NCBI GenBank assembly: GCA_963664365.1
Contig: OY761144.1
Span: forward strand, 2,108,001 to 2,172,000
Length of the DNA: 64,000 nucleotides
From: VXRN01 sp963664365
Lineage (GTDB): Bacteria > Chloroflexota > Dehalococcoidia > Lucifugimonadales > UBA1123
Reading direction: 5' to 3'
A model generated the notes under the pieces. That model was not told the DNA's origin. It did no database searches and worked only from the letters and a program-made list of their open reading frames with translations. A program made the position numbers and the translations under genes. Positions 52,873-61,916 of this stretch are shown piece by piece. The first letter of the stretch is position 1. Each line of letters opens with the position of its first letter.

Positions 52873-54183
52873 TCAGTACTCCGTGCCCGACTCGCCGGCG
52901 GGCTCGCCGCCCTCATAAGAGCCGAAGGTGAAGGCGAACACCTCGAACTCGTCGGAGTTGGACGCGAGCCGGAGTTCGCCGCCGCCGAACTCGGGCTGAT
53001 CGACGAGGTAGTACATTCGCGACTTATCGACGACGACGTAGCTGTTGCCCTCGTCGTCGTACATGATGTCCTTGCCGGCGCGGTCCTGGGGCACCGGGGC
53101 ATCGTCGAGAACGACGCGCACGTCGTAGGCCATTTCCGACTCGGGGGACATCACCACGTTGACGCTGGTGCCGAAGAACTTGAGCGCGAGGTAGTCCTCG
53201 TAGTCTTCCGTTTCGCGCGCGTGTACCAGGCTCTCGAACGTGTTCAGCCATAGGCCGTTGATATACAGAAAGTGGTTCAAATGCTCGCCGGGGTCCTCGT
53301 ATAGAACCTCCGCGTCGGGCGCCTGGTAATACTCCTCGTGCAGCACGTAGGGCGGGATCTGCTGCGACATCAGCGCGCCGTAGTTGCGCTCGTATCCGGC
53401 GTATAGCTCCCTGGTCTGACCTTCGCCCGCCGCGGCCTGGGCACGCGCCGAGTTCGATATCGTCGGTCCCGGATCGCTGTCCGACGCGATGCTCGACACA
53501 TCGTATCCGGCCTCGGTCAAGACCTCGCGAATCTTCATCTCCGTCTCGTCGTAGGCACCCTCGCCGAAGTGGGTGTACCTGACCCGCCCCTCATGGTCGA
53601 TCAGATACTTGGCGGGCCAGTATCGGTTCCTGAAAGCGTTCCAGGTGTTGAAGTCGTTGTCCTGTACGATGGGATGCTTCAACTCGAACTTCTCAGTCGC
53701 CGCGACGACGTTCTCATAGACCTTCTCGAAGTCGAACTCCGGCGTATGCACTCCGAGGATGACCAGCCCGTGATCAGCGTACTTGTCGTGCCAGGTCTTG
53801 ATGTATGGCAGTGTGCGTATGCAGTTGACGCAGGTGTAGGTCCAGAAGTCGATGAGCACGACCTTGCCTTCCTCCCGCATGTCGGACAGCAGGAAAGGCT
53901 CGCTGTTTATCCACTGCTGCCCCGTGTCGTTGATCTCGGGCGCAGGCGGGTATTCGATAACGGCCTCTTTGGTAGGCTCGGGCGTGGGAGGCGCCTGTGT
54001 GGGCTCTGGCGTAGGCGTAGCCGGAGGCGCGGTCGGCGTGGGAACGGGCGTAGAGGTGGGAGGAACGGGAACGGCAGTCGGCTCCTCCGGTTCGCCGGAC
54101 GAGCACGCGGCGACGGCCAGCGCAAGCAGCGCGACTATGAGCGTGAGCGATAGAAGTCCGGCGCGGTGACGAAGTTTGAACAT
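52873..54183 (-). CDS. Redoxin-domain lipoprotein (DipZ/TlpA-like)
   Basis: 436 residues. A signal with lipobox AVAAC (Cys27) and a long Pro/Thr linker (30-80) precede a TlpA-like thioredoxin domain, with the active-site C118-VN-C121 (FWTYTCVNCIRTLPYIKTWH) and WPAKYLIDHEGRVRYTHFGEGAY. The C-terminal half (about 240-436) matches the DipZ C-terminal region (LYAGYERNYG ... LKFFGTSVNVVM). It is likely a periplasm-side or extracytoplasmic thiol-disulfide protein. The start MFKLRHR (54183) is favoured. The 54184-54319 gap carries no gene. Confidence 0.9.
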   Translation of the reverse strand: MFKLRHRAGLLSLTLIVALLALAVAACSSGEPEEPTAVPVPPTSTPVPTPTAPPATPTPEPTQAPPTPEPTKEAVIEYPPAPEINDTGQQWINSEPFLLSDMREEGKVVLIDFWTYTCVNCIRTLPYIKTWHDKYADHGLVILGVHTPEFDFEKVYENVVAATEKFELKHPIVQDNDFNTWNAFRNRYWPAKYLIDHEGRVRYTHFGEGAYDETEMKIREVLTEAGYDVSSIASDSDPGPTISNSARAQAAAGEGQTRELYAGYERNYGALMSQQIPPYVLHEEYYQAPDAEVLYEDPGEHLNHFLYINGLWLNTFESLVHARETEDYEDYLALKFFGTSVNVVMSPESEMAYDVRVVLDDAPVPQDRAGKDIMYDDEGNSYVVVDKSRMYYLVDQPEFGGGELRLASNSDEFEVFAFTFGSYEGGEPAGESGTEY

Positions 54184-54319
54184 GGGAAATCCTGCCTTCG
54201 AGTAGATTCGGGGGAGCATTACGGGGCGTTGGGTTCGCGCGAACGTCCGGTGTGTCGGCTCTTGATTATTTGGATGCGCGGGCGCTCGGAGTGGATTCAT
54301 TCGGCCCGGGGCGTAGAGA

Positions 54320-55210
54320 TTACATCGTGCCTCTGAGCCTGGGGTCCAGGGCGTCACGCAGACCGTCTCCGAAGATATTGAAGGAAAGAACGGTGAGGGT
54401 GATCAGCAGCCCGGGATACGCGACCATCCACCATATCGGAACAAAGGTCTGGCGCGTGGACTCACCTAGCATTTTGCCCCATGTCGGAGTTGGAGGGGCG
54501 ATCCCCAGTCCTAGGAAGCTGAGGGAGGCTTCCGTGATGATGATTCCCCCTATGTTCATCGTAAGCAGCACTATCAGGACAGCTCCGCACTGTGGAAATA
54601 CGTGCCTCCAGATAATCCTCATCTCAGAAGTCCCGATGGATCTGGCGGCTTCCACGTACATAGTCTGTTTTACCGACAAAGCCACCGATCGCACAACCCG
54701 CTCGACGGCTCCGACGCGGGTAATCGCCAAGGCCAAGATAAGCTGCAAGAAACCGTCGCCGAATACCAGGATCATCAGATAGGCAAGGATCAAGCCCGGC
54801 AGGGAGAGAAGTATCTCGATGAATCGTTCGCTAAGGAGGTCCGTTTTTCCTCCCAGGTAGCCACTCACGACGCCCCATACCGCGCCGATGATCGTCCCTA
54901 GTAGGAGAGAGGCGCCTGCTATAAACAGCGACACTCCACCCCCATAGACCAGTCTGGACGTTACGTCTCTGCCTAATAGATCGGTCCCCGTCCAGTACTC
55001 TGCGCTAGGGGGAGATCCCAAATAGTCGTAGTCAGCCGACAAGGGGTCAAGGGGGAGTACAAGAGGGCCACCGAATGACACAATCACGATTGCCAAGCTG
55101 ACCACGCCCCAGAAGGTGTGCCAGGGGCGCACCCGCGCAAAGGTTATCACGCTACTCCGGACTCTGTAGAAGACCGTTCTAGGCACCCTGGAGGCGAGTG
55201 TCGATTCCAT
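54320..55210 (-). CDS. Peptide/nickel-type ABC transporter permease, DppC family
   Basis: 296-aa inner-membrane permease with six spans; TGTDLLGRDVTSRLVYGGGVSL and the EAA-type loop EAARSIGTSEMRIIWRHVFPQ (about 189-209) are typical. It forms the channel with the DppB gene 75 bases away. A 14-bp tandem duplication (55200-55227) spans its start codon. No ATPase genes follow on this strand within the window. Confidence 0.93.
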   Translation of the reverse strand: MESTLASRVPRTVFYRVRSSVITFARVRPWHTFWGVVSLAIVIVSFGGPLVLPLDPLSADYDYLGSPPSAEYWTGTDLLGRDVTSRLVYGGGVSLFIAGASLLLGTIIGAVWGVVSGYLGGKTDLLSERFIEILLSLPGLILAYLMILVFGDGFLQLILALAITRVGAVERVVRSVALSVKQTMYVEAARSIGTSEMRIIWRHVFPQCGAVLIVLLTMNIGGIIITEASLSFLGLGIAPPTPTWGKMLGESTRQTFVPIWWMVAYPGLLITLTVLSFNIFGDGLRDALDPRLRGTM

Positions 55211-55285
55211 TCAGTCGATTCCATTCAAGGCGAGAGCCTTCGGCTTTTCAGAGGCGGCATTCTTTGACGATCGCTGATTATGAGA

Positions 55286-56245
55286 TCATCCAAGCCTGAT
55301 CCGAGGGTCGATCCAGCCATACAGTAGATCGACGAGCAAGTTCGCAAGGACAAATACAATCCCGTACACGAGGACGAGGCTCTGTACTGTGGTCATGTCT
55401 CGCAATATGGCGGCATCGGACATGGACCTTCCCAAGCCAGGGGTTTGGAATGCCACTTCAACGGCTACTGATCCGCCTAACGCGAATCCCAGCATGACGC
55501 CGCTTAGTGTCAGTACAGGCATCAACGCGTTGGGCAGAGCGTGACGAATGACAGTTACGCTCTCTCTAATCCCCTTCGACCTGGCCGTTCTCACGTAGTC
55601 CTCTCTCAGAACCTCGAAGAGAGAAGACCGGGCCATACGGGCAATGATAGCGGCCATCGCCACGCCCATTACGGTAGCGGGGAAGATAACAATCTGAAAG
55701 TGATTCCACGGGTCCTCCCATAAAGGCACGCCGACGCGGGGGGGCGCATAACCCCAATAGGTGACTGTTGCAAGCAATATCAGCAGCGCCAGCCAGAAAC
55801 CGGGTATCGCCAGGAACAGCACGGTCGTGAAGCTGGTGAACATATCCAAAAAAGAGCCTGGTCTTACCGCGCTTATTATGCCGACGGGCAGGCCGATGAT
55901 CCAGGAAATTGCAACCGCGATTATCCCTATCTCGGCGCTTGTGACGCCTCTGGTCTTGATAGTATTGATTACCGGCGCCTTGGCGCCAAACATGGCGTTG
56001 CCAAATGAACCGTTCAAGACATCTCCCATCCAGTCCGCGTATTGCACTACTAACGGACGGTCGAGACCATGGTCCTTTCTGATGGCGTCTAGTTCCGCTT
56101 CAGACATAGACACCATTTGGTTCGGGTCCAAATATGCAACCAAAGGGTCGCCCGGCAGGACGCGCATGATCGCGAATATCATCACGGTCAGCCCGATCAA
56201 TGTAGGGACCGCCAAGAGTAATCTTCTCACCACATACTTCTGCAA
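55286..56245 (-). CDS. Peptide/nickel-type ABC transporter permease, DppB family
   Basis: 319 residues, six spans, starting KYVVRRLLLAVPTLIGLTVMIFAIMRVLPGDP and containing the EAA loop YVRTARSKGIRESVTVIRHALPNALMPVLT (about 217-246). It lies between the binding-protein gene and DppC, the classical order. A stem-loop precedes it (56274-56305). Confidence 0.93.
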   Translation of the reverse strand: MQKYVVRRLLLAVPTLIGLTVMIFAIMRVLPGDPLVAYLDPNQMVSMSEAELDAIRKDHGLDRPLVVQYADWMGDVLNGSFGNAMFGAKAPVINTIKTRGVTSAEIGIIAVAISWIIGLPVGIISAVRPGSFLDMFTSFTTVLFLAIPGFWLALLILLATVTYWGYAPPRVGVPLWEDPWNHFQIVIFPATVMGVAMAAIIARMARSSLFEVLREDYVRTARSKGIRESVTVIRHALPNALMPVLTLSGVMLGFALGGSVAVEVAFQTPGLGRSMSDAAILRDMTTVQSLVLVYGIVFVLANLLVDLLYGWIDPRIRLG

Positions 56246-56273
56246 GACGACGCTCCGATGCCCCTATTAACAC

Positions 56274-56305
56274 GTGCGGGGTAGGGCTAAGACCCTACCC
56301 CACAC
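56274..56305 (-). promoter_or_regulatory. Intercistronic stem-loop between binding protein and permeases
   Basis: Arms GTGCGGGGTAGGG and CCCTACCCCACAC (one mismatch) with a six-base loop. No T-tract follows on the minus strand, so it looks like an mRNA-stabilising or processing hairpin rather than a terminator. Confidence 0.6.
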
Positions 56306-56334
56306 CACATTCCAGCAAGCCGATCTTATTCCGC

Positions 56335-57589
56335 TTACCTATCCAACCAGACGTAGTCCCACTTACCCCCCATATAGGCTCCGGTGTAAGAGCACTCATC
56401 GCACCGGTATCCTTTGAAATCGGCCGACCACCATTCATGGCCGACCCAGCCCACGGACAGTGGAAGGTGCGGCATGTTATCCACTAAGAGATCAAACAAT
56501 CTCTCTGAAACTTCCATCCGGGTCTCGGGAGTGGAATTTCCCAATTCCACTAGCAAGTCGTCGAACCCCGGCATGTTGACCCCACTCGAGTTCAAGCCGC
56601 CAGGTTTTCCGTCAATATATCCAAGGGTGTACGCCAACCACTCCTCAGGGTAGGGATTGTGCATGGGGATATACTTTGAAGCGCCAATGTCGAAGTCCTT
56701 GTCGTGTGTTCTTTGGTGGTGTATGCCCATCTCGTCTACTGAGATCACTGAATCAATGCCCAGGTTCTCCTTCAACTGAGCCTGGTAGCTTTGGACCACA
56801 AGCTCGTAGCCCGGGTCTTCAAAGACGATGATGCTCAGAGTCGGGACATCCGCGCCGCTGTCATAGCCTGCAGCTTTCAAAAGCTCCTTGGCTTCGGCAA
56901 GATCTTCCGGTGTCGGGCTTCTGAAGTACTTCATCTCATCAAGCTCAGCTTTAGTGAACGAATAGTTACCCAATTCTGGGCTGTATGGCCAGAACCCCCC
57001 GTGATACTCCATTTGGAAGTACGGCTCTATAACCTTGCGGACTATGTCTGCGTCCAGAGCAATCGCAATCGCCTTGCGCATGTTCTTGTCACTCAACGGC
57101 CCAGTTTCGTTGTTAAATGCAACTCCGGACGCATCGGGTATTGTGTGATAGCCATGATGAAGGCCAGGGTGCGAGGCGAGAGGCCCGTTCGGATCGTTGC
57201 TATCGGCAGGTGTAACGAACATGGACCAATCGATCTGACCAGTCGCTATAGACGCAGTTAACTGTGTCGAATTGTTCTTTCCCCATATGAAGTGGATCCC
57301 ATCCAGGTAAGGTCCATTTGGGTTCCAGTAGTTGGGATTGGCCTCCGTGATCACTGTGTCATCATTTATCTCCGTCATAATGAAAGGCCCTGAGCCGCTG
57401 GACTCCACGGGGCTCACTTCATGGAAGCGTCCGTTGTATTTGGCGAGCTCGGCATCGTCGGCGATTTTGAGGTACTGCGAGCTCCATGCCGTCATCAACC
57501 ACTGCAGCGGTTTCACGTCGGCATTAGGTATTGTGGCTACTAGCGTGTAGTCATCGGGAGCGCTGAGTCCGGAGGGAGAGAGCCCCCCC
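56335..57589 (-). CDS. Peptide-type ABC substrate-binding protein, C-terminal part (after frameshift)
   Basis: Encodes the bulk of a family 5 (DppA/OppA-like) solute-binding protein from GGLSPSGLSAPDDYTLV onwards: the TEINDDTVITEANPNYWNPNGPYLDGIHF region, FNNETGPLSDKNMRKAIAIALD and the C-terminal LFDLLVDNMPHLPL. An in-frame ATG further upstream (57630) is an artefact of the shifted frame. Without the preceding part it has no signal peptide or lipobox. It would produce a complete protein of about 620 residues if one G were removed from the G8 tract at 57583-57590. Confidence 0.85.
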
Positions 57590-58207
57590 CGATGACAACG
57601 TGCCTCCGATTGGACTTCTCCCACCCTCATGGTAGCTCTCCGGGTCTATAGCGCGAATGATACTGGCTTTCACGTCCTCTGAGGTTAGTTCGGAACCGTT
57701 GTGGAACTTCACTCCCTCTCGGAGGTGGAAAGTGTATGTCGAAAGATCGTCCGTGACCTCCCAGGCGTAGGCAACGTCGGGAACAACCTGTGAGGAGGGA
57801 TGCCTAGCGTCCTTAACCAATAGCTGGTCGTACAACAGGCTCATCCAATTCTGGCGGGTATTCGACGTCGAAGTAAAGATATCGTAGCTGCCTGCCGGTC
57901 CGTGTTGATGCATGCGGGCTATTCCCCCACGCTTGGGATTTGGGCTGGTGGCAGCCATGTAGAAACGCGCCTCGGCCGGGCTGGGCGTCGCGATGACGAC
58001 CTCCCTGTTCATTACTTCCACTTCCACCACCTTCTCGACTTCGACTATCTTCTCGACTTCCTTTATCACCTCCACCTCCTTTACCACCTCCACCGGCACC
58101 TCTTTGATCACCTCGACCTCTCGGGCGCCGCAGGCCGCGGCGACAATCAACAGCAGCGCCGCGGATACAGCGACCACCAGCCAGTTCAGTGAATTAGACT
58201 TACGCAT
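57551..58207 (-). CDS. Peptide-type ABC substrate-binding protein, N-terminal part (before frameshift)
   Basis: Starts MRKSNSLNWLVVAVS with AGGAGGCGAAG upstream, has lipobox VAAAC (Cys26) and a repetitive Glu/Val/Lys tether (EVIKEVEKIVEVEK), then the family's lobe I through YTFHLREGVKFHNGSELTSEDVKASIIRAI. After residue about 198 (RSPIGGTLSSGG) the frame leaves the family and stops at 57551. Both halves join at the homopolymer, so this is one gene broken by a single-base change, phase variation or an assembly error. Confidence 0.85.
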   Translation of the reverse strand: MRKSNSLNWLVVAVSAALLLIVAAACGAREVEVIKEVPVEVVKEVEVIKEVEKIVEVEKVVEVEVMNREVVIATPSPAEARFYMAATSPNPKRGGIARMHQHGPAGSYDIFTSTSNTRQNWMSLLYDQLLVKDARHPSSQVVPDVAYAWEVTDDLSTYTFHLREGVKFHNGSELTSEDVKASIIRAIDPESYHEGGRSPIGGTLSSGGALSLRTQRSR

Positions 58208-58508
58208 TTCTTCGCCTCCTAAGCTCAAAGCATGTCCCCCGCCTCGTACAGGGGGCCTAAACGGTCCGCAACGGCGCGGATTAACCCCCTCTGACGGGAT
58301 GTGCGGGTTATATCACTTTACCCCCCCTTGTCAACTGGTTGGGATATCGAGGCATATAAGAGTGCTATGTCACCACTTCGGCAAGCTCAGCAGGCTCAGG
58401 CTTGGGACAAGCGCCATCTGCACATCTTCCCTCTTTCCTGATACCCTGCCCAGCATCGACGGACGCCGGCATATGCTCGCAGGCAGGCTTCACAGGAGGA
58501 ATAACAGC

Positions 58509-59396
58509 ATGAACATCGGATTCGTCGGAGTGGGGTTCATGGGCCGCCACATGGCCCGCAACATTCTGAACGGCGGACACGCGATGAAGGTGTACGACGC
58601 CAACCCGGAAGCCGCAGACGAGCTGATCTCGCTTGGCGCGACGTGGGCCGGCAGTCCACGCGAGGCCGCCGAGGGCAGCGACCTGATCTTCACCTCGCTT
58701 CCGACCCCGCAAATTGTTGAAGAGGTTGCGTCCGGCGAGGGCGGAGTCCTGAGCGGCGCGCGGCGCGGCGCGGCCTACTTCGACCTGAGCACCACCGACC
58801 CAGCCACAATTCAGCGTATCGCGGCTAGGGGCGAATCCAGGGGCGTACACGTTCTGGACGCTCCAGTATCGGGAGGGACGACCGGAGCCGAAGCGGGCAC
58901 GCTGTGCGTCATGGTGGGCGGCGACAGGGCCATCTACGACCTTCACAAGCCCGCGCTCGACCTGATTGGTGACAAGGTGATGTACTGCGGTGGACTGGGG
59001 TCCGGAGCGGTGTCCAAGATAGTCAATAACTTGATCGGCCTCAGCGTCGGTGTGCTGCTATCGGAGGCGTTCACACTTGGCGTCAAATGGGGCGTGGACG
59101 CGCAGACGCTCTACGAGGCGGTTTCGCAGAGCTCGGGCGACACGGCATCCATGCACGGTTATCCCGAGGGGATATTCCAGCGCAAATTCGAGCCCGGATT
59201 TCAGCTAGACCTCGCCGCGAAGGACGTGGGACTCGCTACTCAGTTGGGCCGCGAGATACGCGTGCCGATGGAGATGTCCAACATCGCGCAGCAGCGGTAC
59301 ATAGACGCTCAGAACAGAGGACTCGGCAAGCTGGCCGCGGGAGCGGTAGCCAAAGTTCAGGAGGATCGGGCGGGCGTCAAGATAATGCCGACGTAG
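58509..59396 (+). CDS. 3-hydroxyisobutyrate dehydrogenase-like NAD(P) oxidoreductase
   Basis: 295-aa beta-hydroxyacid dehydrogenase. NAD loop GFVGVGFMGRHMARNIL (4-20), substrate loop DAPVSGGTTGAEAGTLCVMVGG (about 118-139) and the catalytic Lys in GSGAVSKIVNNLIG. AGGAGG is placed well before ATG 58509. The substrate (3-hydroxyisobutyrate, tartronate semialdehyde or other) is not decided. The 58208-58508 gap to the divergent lipoprotein gene should hold both promoters; no gene is seen there. Confidence 0.92.
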   Translation: MNIGFVGVGFMGRHMARNILNGGHAMKVYDANPEAADELISLGATWAGSPREAAEGSDLIFTSLPTPQIVEEVASGEGGVLSGARRGAAYFDLSTTDPATIQRIAARGESRGVHVLDAPVSGGTTGAEAGTLCVMVGGDRAIYDLHKPALDLIGDKVMYCGGLGSGAVSKIVNNLIGLSVGVLLSEAFTLGVKWGVDAQTLYEAVSQSSGDTASMHGYPEGIFQRKFEPGFQLDLAAKDVGLATQLGREIRVPMEMSNIAQQRYIDAQNRGLGKLAAGAVAKVQEDRAGVKIMPT

Positions 59397-59444
59397 TCTA
59401 TCGCAGCGAGAACGAGGGGGTTGAATCGTGACTCCCGCCGCGCT

Positions 59445-59474
59445 TTGACTCCCGGCGCGGCCTGCCAATAGAAT
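59445..59474 (+). promoter_or_regulatory. Probable promoter giving a leaderless M16 peptidase mRNA
   Basis: TTGACT (59445-59450), 18 bases, TAGAAT (59469-59474), then seven bases to ATG 59482. The -35 lies in the loop of a GC-rich inverted repeat (GCCGCGC / GCGCGGC). No Shine-Dalgarno sequence is present. Confidence 0.5.
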
Positions 59475-59481
59475 CATACTG

Positions 59482-60774
59482 ATGACCTCGACGGCGGAAT
59501 CCACGCAAGTTTACGAGAAGACCACGCTCGACAACGGCCTGCGAGTGGTGTCATGCGACATGCCTCACACGCGGTCGGTCTCGATCTCCGTTTTCGTCGG
59601 CGTCGGCTCCCGTTACGAGACCGACGAGCACGCGGGGATGTCGCATTTCGTCGAGCACATGGTGTTCAAGGGCACGGAGTCGCGTCCTGATCCCGTGCAG
59701 ATTAGCGCCCAAATCGAGGGAGTCGGCGGGATTCTGAACGCGGGAACCGAACACGAGGTTACCGTTTATTGGTGCAAGGTGGCCCAACCGCACTTTGGCG
59801 ACAGCCTCGAGCTACTCTTCGACATGCTCAGAAACTCGCTGTACCGTCAGGAAGACATTGAGAACGAGCGTCACATCATCCACGAAGAGTTGGCGATGAT
59901 CCACGACTACCCGACATCACGCGTGGACTCGCTCATCGATGAGATGCTCTGGCCTGACCACCCGCTGGGCCGCGACATAGGCGGGACTGCCGAGTCGGTA
60001 GACCGGATTACCCGTGAAGCGATTGTTGAGCATACGGACCGGTACTACGCGCCGTCCAACATCGTGGTCAGCGTGGCGGGCAGCGTTCCCCACTCTGAGG
60101 TCGTCTCCCGGTGCTGGGAGCTTTCCCATAACTGGACCGGCTCCTCGCCATGTGACGAACCCGCTCCTGTGACGCACGTACAAGAAGAGTCTCAGCTCAG
60201 GCTGGAGTATCGCAACACAGAGCAACTTCATATGTCGATCGCTCTGCCCGGCCTCGGGATGGACCACCCCGACGCCCACTCGCTGGACCTGCTGAGCGTG
60301 ATTCTGGGAGAGGGAATGAGCAGCAGGCTATTCGCCGAGCTTAGGGAGAAGCGAGGACTGGCCTACGACGTTCAGAGCGGCGTCTCCCATTTCAAGGACA
60401 CCGGCGCGTTCGTCATAACCGCCGGAGTCGATCCTTCCGACGCCTATAAGGCTGTCCCGGCTATCCTCGAACAGGTCGCCGACGTGAGAGACTCGGTCTC
60501 CGAGGAGGAGATAGAGCGCGCCAAGCGGCTCGTCGCGGGCAGGCTCATGCTCAGGATGGAAGACACCCGCGCGGTGTCGGCTTGGATGGGCAGCCAGGAG
60601 ATGCTGCGCCGGGAGATCCTCGACGTGGACGACGTGGTGGAAAAGATCGATGCCGTCACCCGATCCGACATCAGGCGAGTCGCCGCCCGGCACATGGTGA
60701 CCGACCGCCTAAACATGGCGGTCGTCGGTCCGTGCAGGGGCCGGAAGCGGCTCTCTCGGCTTCTCAAGCTCTAG
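59482..60774 (+). CDS. M16-family zinc peptidase (processing protease-like)
   Basis: 430 residues, one full M16 half-repeat pair. The inverted zinc motif H55-FV-E58-H59 (GMSHFVEHMVFKGT) and the third ligand E135 (ENERHIIHEEL) are intact, followed by YAPSNIVVSVAGSV and RGLAYDVQSGVSHF (about 290-303). No signal peptide is seen; it is probably cytosolic, degrading peptides or processing precursors. It is nine bases from thpR, so the two are probably cotranscribed. Confidence 0.93.
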   Translation: MTSTAESTQVYEKTTLDNGLRVVSCDMPHTRSVSISVFVGVGSRYETDEHAGMSHFVEHMVFKGTESRPDPVQISAQIEGVGGILNAGTEHEVTVYWCKVAQPHFGDSLELLFDMLRNSLYRQEDIENERHIIHEELAMIHDYPTSRVDSLIDEMLWPDHPLGRDIGGTAESVDRITREAIVEHTDRYYAPSNIVVSVAGSVPHSEVVSRCWELSHNWTGSSPCDEPAPVTHVQEESQLRLEYRNTEQLHMSIALPGLGMDHPDAHSLDLLSVILGEGMSSRLFAELREKRGLAYDVQSGVSHFKDTGAFVITAGVDPSDAYKAVPAILEQVADVRDSVSEEEIERAKRLVAGRLMLRMEDTRAVSAWMGSQEMLRREILDVDDVVEKIDAVTRSDIRRVAARHMVTDRLNMAVVGPCRGRKRLSRLLKL

Positions 60775-60783
60775 CCCCCAGCC

Positions 60784-61410
60784 ATGACAACCGGCCATGC
60801 CAGAGTATTCATCGCCGTGGACCTGCCCGACTCCGTCAAGTCGGAGGTGGGCAAGGTCATCGCGCAGATCGACAGTCTGGAGGTTCAGGGCGCGCGGACC
60901 GCGCGGAGTCAGGGCCTGCACCTGACCCTCAGATTCCTCGGCGACGTGGAACTCGACAAGATCCCAGGAATCAAGTCCTCGATGGATGCCGCCGCCGCCG
61001 AATCCGAGCCGTTCGATCTGGCTCTGGCCGGCGCCGGAGCGTTCCCAAACAAGGCCAATCCGCGAACGCTGTGGGTCGGAGTGCGCGGCGACCTCGAAAG
61101 ACTCAAGACCCTAAAGAGCGACTTGGACCGCGCTCTGGAGACTGCCGACTTCCCCCGTAGCCGAGAACGGTTCACGCCTCACGTGACGATAGCCCGACTC
61201 CGCGACCGCGTACCGCCCCGTGAGCGACAGCGCGTAATGGAGACCCTCAACGCCTCCCTCACGTCGCCGCTTAATCTGCGAGTGGACTCGATCACGCTCA
61301 TGCAAACCGCGTTCCACCCAAGCGGCTCGGTATACAGCCCCATTCACATCTCTCCGCTGGCGCCTTCCGGTAAACTTCAATCGACATCAGTTCCGCTTAG
61401 TCCTCATTAG
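60784..61410 (+). CDS. thpR: RNA 2',3'-cyclic phosphodiesterase (LigT family)
   Basis: 208-aa cytosolic 2H-phosphoesterase that opens cyclic phosphates on RNA. Both catalytic motifs are present: H46-LTLRFLG and H133-VTIARL, with VFIAVDLPDSV at the start. The C-terminus is about 20 residues longer than usual. It is close to the M16 gene. Confidence 0.93.
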   Translation: MTTGHARVFIAVDLPDSVKSEVGKVIAQIDSLEVQGARTARSQGLHLTLRFLGDVELDKIPGIKSSMDAAAAESEPFDLALAGAGAFPNKANPRTLWVGVRGDLERLKTLKSDLDRALETADFPRSRERFTPHVTIARLRDRVPPRERQRVMETLNASLTSPLNLRVDSITLMQTAFHPSGSVYSPIHISPLAPSGKLQSTSVPLSPH

Positions 61411-61457
61411 CGAGCTAGTTGACCTAGTGCGCTTTTGTACGAAGTCGAGGCTATCCG

Positions 61458-61904
61458 ATGCAGCAAAACGATGAATCCCGACCCTCGATGCTGAGCGTGC
61501 CCGCAAGATGGCGCGAGTTGTACTTCAACGCCTTCTTCATCCTGTGCGCCCTCGGAGAGATATTTCTGATATGGTATGAAACCATGCGGCGTGACGAAAA
61601 CTCCGACTATCTTGATATAATCATGAACATCGTATTGAATACCGGGCCAGTTGCCCTTGCGGCGGCCATCTTTGCTTTCATCCTACTCAAAGGGAGGGAC
61701 ACAATGCTGAGCACATGGGAGACATTTGCCAAGAAGCGGTACGAGAAGGGGCGTGAGGATGAAAGGGAGGCGCAGGCGAAGCGGATTGCCGAGCTTGAGG
61801 AAGAACGCGAGGCAGAACGAAAGGAGCGTGAGTCGTTGAGGAAGAGTAACACCGAGCTTGAGAGACGGATCCAAGAGTTGACCAACAATGGGGCGACCGG
61901 CTAA
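61458..61904 (+). CDS. Two-span membrane protein with long coiled-coil tail
   Basis: 148 residues: spans at about 22-40 (YFNAFFILCALGEIFLIWY) and 56-74 (IVLNTGPVALAAAIFAFILL), then a continuous Glu/Arg/Lys coiled coil (about 85-140). Same layout as 27017-27391; the segment AKKRYEKGREDEREAQAK compares with AERYARRQREEGRLEGRQE there. The family function is unknown. It ends 12 bases before efp. Confidence 0.75.
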   Translation: MQQNDESRPSMLSVPARWRELYFNAFFILCALGEIFLIWYETMRRDENSDYLDIIMNIVLNTGPVALAAAIFAFILLKGRDTMLSTWETFAKKRYEKGREDEREAQAKRIAELEEEREAERKERESLRKSNTELERRIQELTNNGATG

Positions 61905-61916
61905 GGAGCGCTGCCA

